Origin: Acidobacteriota bacterium | GTDB taxonomy: Bacteria > Acidobacteriota > UBA890 | Assembly: GCA_022563115.1 (NCBI GenBank) | Contig: JADFNY010000099.1 | Coordinates: forward strand, 1 to 10,277 | Direction of reading: 5' to 3' | DNA length: 10,277 bases | Shown here: piece after piece, positions 7,109 to 10,277 of the stretch | How the letters are laid out: every line of letters begins with the position of its first letter | Position numbering within the stretch: the stretch's first letter is position 1 | Notes under the pieces: model-generated | What the model was told of the DNA's origin: nothing | What the model saw: the letters and a program-made list of their open reading frames with translations, nothing else | The model's database searches: none | Position numbers and translations under genes: made by a program

Positions 7109-7139
7109 CCGGTGCCCGGCCCGGGAGGCCGGGCACCGG
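7109..7139 (-). other. Long GC-rich hairpin in the sufB-sufD gap
   Basis: The arms at 7109-7121 and 7127-7139 are perfect 13-base complements (read as CCGGTGCCCGGCC and its partner) around a five-base loop. This would be a very stable RNA stem. No T-run follows on the minus strand (the next bases are GGCCGCTCCCCC at about 7110-7099), so a classic intrinsic terminator is unlikely. It sits in the only large gap of the operon, 31 bases after the sufB stop and 63 bases before sufD. The likely role is an mRNA stability or processing element that sets the ratio of SufC/SufB to the downstream products; this is inferred. Confidence 0.7.
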
Positions 7140-7152
7140 TTCTCTTGAGAAC
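7139..7152 (-). repeat. 14-bp palindrome beside the sufB-sufD hairpin
   Basis: On the minus strand GTTCTC-AA-GAGAAC is a perfect inverted repeat with a two-base centre, abutting the GC-rich hairpin and sharing one base with it. The tight centre suits a dimeric DNA-binding protein better than an RNA loop, but no regulator is identified. An internal promoter or operator ahead of sufD is possible and unproven. Confidence 0.45.
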
Positions 7153-7169
7153 TCGATGATGTCTGCGGC

Positions 7170-8594
7170 TTAGCCGACCGAGCCTTCCATCTCCAACTGG
7201 ATCAGCCGGTTGAACTCGACCGCGTACTCCATCGGAAGCTCCTTGACGAACGGCTCGATGAAGCCGTTGACCACCATCACAAGGGCCTCCTCCTCGGTCA
7301 GGCCGCGGCTCATCAGGTAGAAGAGCTGCTCGTCGCCGACCTTGGATACGCGGGCTTCGTGCTCGACCTGCACCTGTTCCTCGGCGATTTCCATCGTCGG
7401 GTAGGTGTCGGAGCGCGAGTTCTCGCCCATCAGCAGGGCGTCGCACTCGACGTGTACCTTCGATCCGACGGCGCCGGGGTAGACCTTCACCATGCCGCGG
7501 TAACTGGCGCGGCCGCCGTCCTTCGAGATCGACTTCGAAGTGATGCGCGAGGTCGTGTTCGGCGCCACGTGGTAGATCTTGGCGCCGGCGTCCTGGTGCT
7601 GGCCGTCGCTGGCGAAAGCGATCGACAGGATCTCCGCGTGCGCCTTTTCGCCGACTAGGTACACGCAAGGGAACTTCATCGTCAGCTTGGAGCCGAGGTT
7701 GCCGTCGACCCACTCCACCGTCGCGTTCTCGTGCGCCACGGCACGCTTCGTCACCAGGTTGTAGACGTTCTTCGACCAGTTCTGGATCGTGGTGTAGCGC
7801 AGGTGTGAACCCGGCAGGGCGAAGAGCTCGACCACCGCCGAGTGCAGCGAATCGGCCGCGTAGGTAGGTGCCGTGCAGCCCTCGATGTAGTGCACACGGC
7901 AGCCCTCGTCGGCGATGATCAGGGTACGCTCGAACTGCCCCATGTTCTCGGCGTTGATGCGGAAGTAAGCCTGCAGCGGAATGTCCACCACGACGCCCTT
8001 TGGGATGTAGACGAACGAGCCGCCCGACCACACCGCCGAGTTGAGCGCCGCGAACTTGTTGTCGGTTGGCGGAATGGCCGTCGCCCAGTACTCCTTGACG
8101 ATGTCCTCGTACTCGATAAGGCCGTCATCCATGGAGAGGAAGATCACCCCCTGCTTCACCAGCTCTTCCTGCAAGGAGTGGTAGACGACCTCCGAGTCGT
8201 ACTGCGCCGAAACACCGGCGAGGAACTTGCGCTCGGCCTCGGGGATGCCGAGGCGGTCGAAGGTGTTCTTGATGTCCTCCGGCACGTCGTCCCAGGTCTT
8301 GCCCTGCTCTTCGACCGGCTTGAGGTAGTAGTAGATGTTGTCGAAATCGATCGCGTTGAGCAGGTCGACGTCGCCCCAGTTGGGCATCGGCTTCGAAAAG
8401 AAGACATCGAGCGCATCGTGGCGGAACACGCGCATCCAATCGGGCTCGTTCTTGATTTCAGAGATCTGCTCGACAACCTCGTGGTTGATCCCTTTCTCGG
8501 CCTTGAAGACGGGCTTTTCGGGATCGTGGAAGCCGTACTTGTAGTCGTCGCTGATGTTTAGTTCGGGGCGGTTCACTTCGGTCTCGGGTGCCAT
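7170..8594 (-). CDS. sufB: SufB, Fe-S scaffold subunit
   Basis: SufB is the scaffold subunit that receives sulfur and holds the nascent cluster within SufBC2D. The 474-residue product is of normal length. Visible landmarks are the N-terminal DYKYGFHDPEKPVFKAEKG (17-35), EPDWMRVFRHDAL (50-62), the beta-helix motif FAALNSAVWSGGSFVYIPKG (181-200), TIQNWSKNVYNLVTKRA (269-285) and HVAPNTTSRITSKSISKDGG (342-361). The C-terminal active region has VECDALLMGENSRSDTYP (382-399), with Cys384 matching the invariant sulfur-accepting cysteine. EHEARVSKVGDEQLFYLMSRG (411-431) follows, with His412 and Glu413 matching residues needed for cluster formation. The frame stays open to 8669, but the ATG at 8594 follows an AGGAGG and gives the family N-terminus. 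It starts eight bases after sufC and ends at a TAA before the structured gap. Confidence 0.97.
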   Translation of the reverse strand: MAPETEVNRPELNISDDYKYGFHDPEKPVFKAEKGINHEVVEQISEIKNEPDWMRVFRHDALDVFFSKPMPNWGDVDLLNAIDFDNIYYYLKPVEEQGKTWDDVPEDIKNTFDRLGIPEAERKFLAGVSAQYDSEVVYHSLQEELVKQGVIFLSMDDGLIEYEDIVKEYWATAIPPTDNKFAALNSAVWSGGSFVYIPKGVVVDIPLQAYFRINAENMGQFERTLIIADEGCRVHYIEGCTAPTYAADSLHSAVVELFALPGSHLRYTTIQNWSKNVYNLVTKRAVAHENATVEWVDGNLGSKLTMKFPCVYLVGEKAHAEILSIAFASDGQHQDAGAKIYHVAPNTTSRITSKSISKDGGRASYRGMVKVYPGAVGSKVHVECDALLMGENSRSDTYPTMEIAEEQVQVEHEARVSKVGDEQLFYLMSRGLTEEEALVMVVNGFIEPFVKELPMEYAVEFNRLIQLEMEGSVG

Positions 8595-8598
8595 TGGT

Positions 8599-8604
8599 CC
8601 TCCT
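8599..8604 (-). promoter_or_regulatory. Ribosome-binding site that sets the sufB start
   Basis: On the minus strand this is AGGAGG, four bases before the ATG at 8594, overlapping the sufC stop codon TAG (8605-8603). It rules out the longer in-frame start at 8669, which would lie inside sufC. Confidence 0.75.
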
Positions 8605-9406
8605 AGGCCTGGGCCGCTTCGGCGGCGGTGGCGGCGTCGGTGTCGTGAAACAGTTCCTGCTCGATCCACTCGTAGCCCTTTTCTTCGAGGGCCTCGGCGA
8701 GCTCGATACCGCCCGTGCGGACGATCTTGCCGTCCATCATCACGTGCACGACATCGGGCTCCACGTAGTTGAGCATGCGCTGGTAATGGGTGATCAGCAG
8801 TATCGCGCGCTGCTCGGAGCGCAGCGCGTTGATGCCCTCGGCGACCGTCTTGAGGGCGTCGATGTCGAGGCCGGAGTCGGTCTCGTCGAGGATGCAGAGG
8901 GTGGGCTCGAGCACGAACATCTGCAGGATCTCGAGACGCTTCTTTTCGCCTCCCGAGAAGCCGTCGTTGACGTAGCGGGAAGCGAACGACGGGTCGACGC
9001 CCAGCAGGTCCATGGCCTTGTTGAGGTTGACGCGGAACTCGCGAACCGGCACGTCGCCGCCCTCCGCGCGCGCCTTCAGCGCCGAGTGCAGGAACTTGGA
9101 GACGGTGACGCCGGGGATCGCCATGGGGTACTGGAAGGCGAGAAACATGCCCAGGCGGGCGCGCTCGTCGGTGTCCAGGTCGAGCACGTCCTCACCCTTG
9201 TACTTCACCGAGCCCTCGAGTACCTCGTAGGCGGGGTGCCCCATGACCACGTTCGCCATGGTGCTCTTACCGGAGCCGTTACGTCCCATGATCGCGTGGA
9301 CCTCGCCTTCGTTGATGGTTAGGTCGACCCCGCGAAGGATCTCGTTGCCGTCGATGGCAACCTTCAAGTTCTGGACCTCGAACAGAGGCTGGCCGTTGTC
9401 GCTCAT
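8603..9406 (-). CDS. sufC: SufC, ABC-type ATPase of the Fe-S scaffold
   Basis: SufC is a soluble ATPase; two copies drive the conformational change in SufBC2D that exposes the cluster-building site. The 267-residue product has all nucleotide-binding motifs: Walker A GRNGSGKST (41-49), the Q-loop at Gln92 in MFLAFQYPMAIPG, the signature FSGGEKKRLEILQM (150-163), Walker B LCILDETDSGLD (170-181; catalytic Glu175) and the H-loop ILLITHYQRML (202-212; His207). The QYP and SGGEKKR variants separate SufC from transport ATPases. The last 15 or so residues form an Ala/Glu-rich tail. It begins nine bases after the regulator, behind only a weak ribosome-binding site, and is followed eight bases later by sufB. 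Having sufC before sufB and sufD differs from the commoner sufB-first layout. Confidence 0.97.
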   Translation of the reverse strand: MSDNGQPLFEVQNLKVAIDGNEILRGVDLTINEGEVHAIMGRNGSGKSTMANVVMGHPAYEVLEGSVKYKGEDVLDLDTDERARLGMFLAFQYPMAIPGVTVSKFLHSALKARAEGGDVPVREFRVNLNKAMDLLGVDPSFASRYVNDGFSGGEKKRLEILQMFVLEPTLCILDETDSGLDIDALKTVAEGINALRSEQRAILLITHYQRMLNYVEPDVVHVMMDGKIVRTGGIELAEALEEKGYEWIEQELFHDTDAATAAEAAQA

Positions 9407-9415
9407 CTTGCTTCG

Positions 9416-9925
9416 CTACTCCGGTTGCGCGTTGTCGCTGATTTGAAAGAGCCTCTGATCGACCGGGCCGGTGATGCCCAGCGGGATGTTGAGTTTCCTT
9501 TGGACCTCGGATTCTTCGCACATGACGTCCATCAGACTTATAGATTCCAATGTCTCGGTGACCAGGCTGGACAGCGTCCACCACACCGGCCGCAGGGCGC
9601 ACGACGTGGTGTGCACACAGATATCCTCGGCACCGGTGAAGCGGTTGCAGTACTTGACGTCGAAAAGTTCGGGGGAGAACACCCGCAGAATGTCCGCCAG
9701 GCTGATCTCCTCCGGGGGGTTCGCGAGCACGAAGCCGCCCTTGCGACCGCGCACGCTCTCGACCAGCTCCGCCCGCCGCAACAGGTTGAGCAGCTTGCCG
9801 GCGTACTCGGTCGAGATGCCTTCGTTTTTGGCGACGAGCGCAACAGAAACCGGCTCGTCAGTTTGTGCGAGCGCCAGCTGCAGGATGCAGCGGAGCCCGT
9901 ACTCTTCCATCGCCGTGACCTTCAT
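9416..9925 (-). CDS. Rrf2-family Fe-S-sensing transcriptional regulator of the suf operon
   Basis: Rrf2 proteins such as IscR bind promoter DNA as dimers and change affinity when they carry a [2Fe-2S] or [4Fe-4S] cluster. The 169-residue product begins with the family motif MKVTAMEEYGLRCILQLAL (1-19). A winged helix follows, with VALVAKNEGISTEYAGKLLNLL (28-49, recognition region) and the wing VESVRGRKGGFVLANPPEEI (55-74). Three cysteines in the C-terminal half, Cys93, Cys103 and Cys109, lie ahead of LRPVWWTL where IscR-like proteins bind the cluster. The spacing is C-x9-C-x5-C, against the C-x5-C-x5-C I recall for E. coli IscR. The ATG at 9925 has a GAGG about eight bases upstream and gives the canonical N-terminus. 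As first gene of the operon it probably represses its own promoter when clusters are plentiful. It is not the ArsR-like SufR common in Actinobacteria and cyanobacteria. Confidence 0.93.
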   Translation of the reverse strand: MKVTAMEEYGLRCILQLALAQTDEPVSVALVAKNEGISTEYAGKLLNLLRRAELVESVRGRKGGFVLANPPEEISLADILRVFSPELFDVKYCNRFTGAEDICVHTTSCALRPVWWTLSSLVTETLESISLMDVMCEESEVQRKLNIPLGITGPVDQRLFQISDNAQPE

Positions 9926-9957
9926 GAAGCGACCTCGTGCGAGTCTGAGAAGCGGTT

Positions 9958-10020
9958 TCAGCGTCGGCCAGCGTCGCCGCCGCGGATGCCATAATCAGCG
10001 TCGGTCGACGTCGCCGCCGC
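9958..10020 (-). repeat. Two 26-bp direct repeats in the leader of the regulator gene
   Basis: The copies lie at 10020-9995 and 9983-9958 on the minus strand, start to start 37 bases. Both read GCGGCGGCGACG, then four variable bases (TCGA or CTGG), then CCGACGCTGA, and match at 23 of 26 positions. The 11-base spacer shows only a faint match to the sequence before the first copy. They sit between the promoter and the Rrf2 start codon, in what should be the 5' untranslated RNA. They could be paired protein-binding sites, RNA structure, or a recent duplication. Confidence 0.75.
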
Positions 10021-10036
10021 TGGTGTCACGTAGGGA

Positions 10037-10065
10037 ATAATAAGAAAACCTGAAAGAAAAGTCAA
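10037..10065 (-). promoter_or_regulatory. Sigma-70-type promoter of the suf operon
   Basis: On the minus strand a -35 box TTGACT (10065-10060) and a -10 box TATTAT (10042-10037) are separated by exactly 17 bases; each matches consensus at five of six positions. The surrounding 50 bases are sharply AT-rich in an otherwise GC-rich window. Transcription should begin near 10030, leaving a leader of about 105 nt before the regulator. Confidence 0.82.
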
Positions 10066-10069
10066 CTTT
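10058..10069 (-). promoter_or_regulatory. Candidate operator overlapping the -35 box
   Basis: AAAGT-TG-ACTTT is a perfect inverted repeat with five-base arms and a two-base centre that covers most of the -35 box. A repressor bound here would block the polymerase, as expected for autoregulation by the Rrf2 protein. The arms are short and AT-rich, so chance is possible, and the site does not clearly match the IscR motifs I remember. Confidence 0.4.
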
Positions 10070-10128
10070 ATCGAAAGGACAAAATCGTGCCCCCCCGACA
10101 GGTCGAAACGGAGCCTCTGGACGCCCCG

Positions 10129-10277
10129 CTAGATGATCGGCCGCGTGGCGTAGTGGTTCCAGCTGAACACCTGCTTGATGGCCATCGACAGGTCGAAGCC
10201 GCCGAGCTGCACCTCCAAGAGCGACTGGTTGAAGGCAGCCGGAAACACCGCGTGTCCTTCGAACTCCTCGTTCCACG
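10129..10277 (-). CDS. C-terminal fragment of an unrecognised protein (5' end beyond window)
   Basis: The last 48 codons of a gene enter from the right edge and stop at a TAG (10131-10129). The frame is chosen because nearly every codon ends in G or C, as in the neighbouring genes, and the residues read as a folded protein end. The visible part includes FEGHAVFPAAFNQSL, then LEVQLGGFDLSMAIKQVF, and ends SWNHYATRPII. I see no diagnostic motif and assign no function. An overlapping minus-strand frame, open from the edge down to 9995, has a poorer composition and runs through the promoter, so it was not used. The gene ends about 64 bases before the suf -35 box, with no convincing intrinsic terminator between. 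Confidence 0.6.
   Translation of the reverse strand, partial: WNEEFEGHAVFPAAFNQSLLEVQLGGFDLSMAIKQVFSWNHYATRPII

Noticed and set aside
7109..7139. The sufB-sufD hairpin as an intrinsic terminator
   Set aside because: No T-run follows the stem on the minus strand, and the genes beyond it (sufD, sufS, sufU, sufT) belong to the same pathway and need transcription. On the plus strand there is no gene to terminate.
7042..8031. A 329-codon open frame on the minus strand overlapping sufB in another frame
   Set aside because: The Arg/Gly/Pro-rich translation is typical of an off-frame reading of a high-GC gene; sufB in the correct frame has all family motifs.
9956..10027. A possible 23-codon GTG-started leader peptide over the tandem repeats
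   Set aside because: It has no ribosome-binding site and no run of regulatory codons such as Cys, so there is no support for an attenuator peptide.
10090..10096. A run of seven C (G on the minus strand) upstream of the suf promoter
   Set aside because: It lies outside any gene and promoter box, so phase variation by slippage would have no evident target.
9995..10276. A 93-codon minus-strand frame spanning the right edge, the promoter and the leader
   Set aside because: It crosses the AT-rich promoter, and its first part is an Arg-rich shifted reading of the fragment ending at 10129. The alternative frame has much better codon bias.

Overview
The window is high-GC bacterial DNA (roughly 60-65% G+C by eye), and every convincing gene lies on the minus strand. 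It is read here right to left, in the direction of transcription. Its core is a complete SUF iron-sulfur cluster assembly operon. The order is an Rrf2-family regulator (9925-9416), sufC (9406-8603), sufB (8594-7170), sufD (7045-5699), a small Rieske [2Fe-2S] ferredoxin (5694-5323), sufS (5311-4052), sufU (4055-3561) and sufT (3549-3232). A near-consensus sigma-70-type promoter lies upstream (-35 at 10060-10065, -10 at 10037-10042, 17-bp spacer). Behind it is a roughly 105-nt leader with an imperfect tandem repeat. Most genes are 4-11 nt apart or overlap; the sufS-sufU junction is a GTGA overlap. The exception is the 124-nt sufB-sufD gap, which holds a 13-bp GC-rich hairpin and a second small palindrome.

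The parts fit one pathway. SufS removes sulfur from cysteine and SufU accepts the persulfide. SufB, SufC and SufD form the ATP-dependent scaffold where the cluster is built, and SufT is a maturation or transfer factor. The Rrf2 protein has three cysteines placed to bind a cluster, so it probably senses Fe-S status and represses its own operon. The Rieske protein is the least understood member. No SufA or SufE is present.

Downstream are two genes for small secreted proteins of unknown function (3126-2542 and 2510-1623); the second is an internal tandem duplication. Then come an XdhC/CoxI-like gene (1626-511) and a MocA-like nucleotidyltransferase (524-window edge). These are maturation factors for molybdenum hydroxylases of the xanthine/CO dehydrogenase type, but no hydroxylase is in the window. 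At the right edge is the 3' end of an unrecognised gene (10277-10129).

The organism cannot be named with confidence. High GC, SufU plus SufT with a Rieske gene, an Rrf2 rather than ArsR-like regulator, and secreted proteins with plain signal peptides would suit a Gram-negative environmental lineage such as Acidobacteriota or a similar phylum. That is inference only. The main system is known biology. The parts that look less ordinary are the leader repeat, the sufB-sufD hairpin pair, the Rieske member, the regulator's cysteine spacing and the duplicated secreted protein. I saw no mobile element, CRISPR array, tRNA or rRNA.
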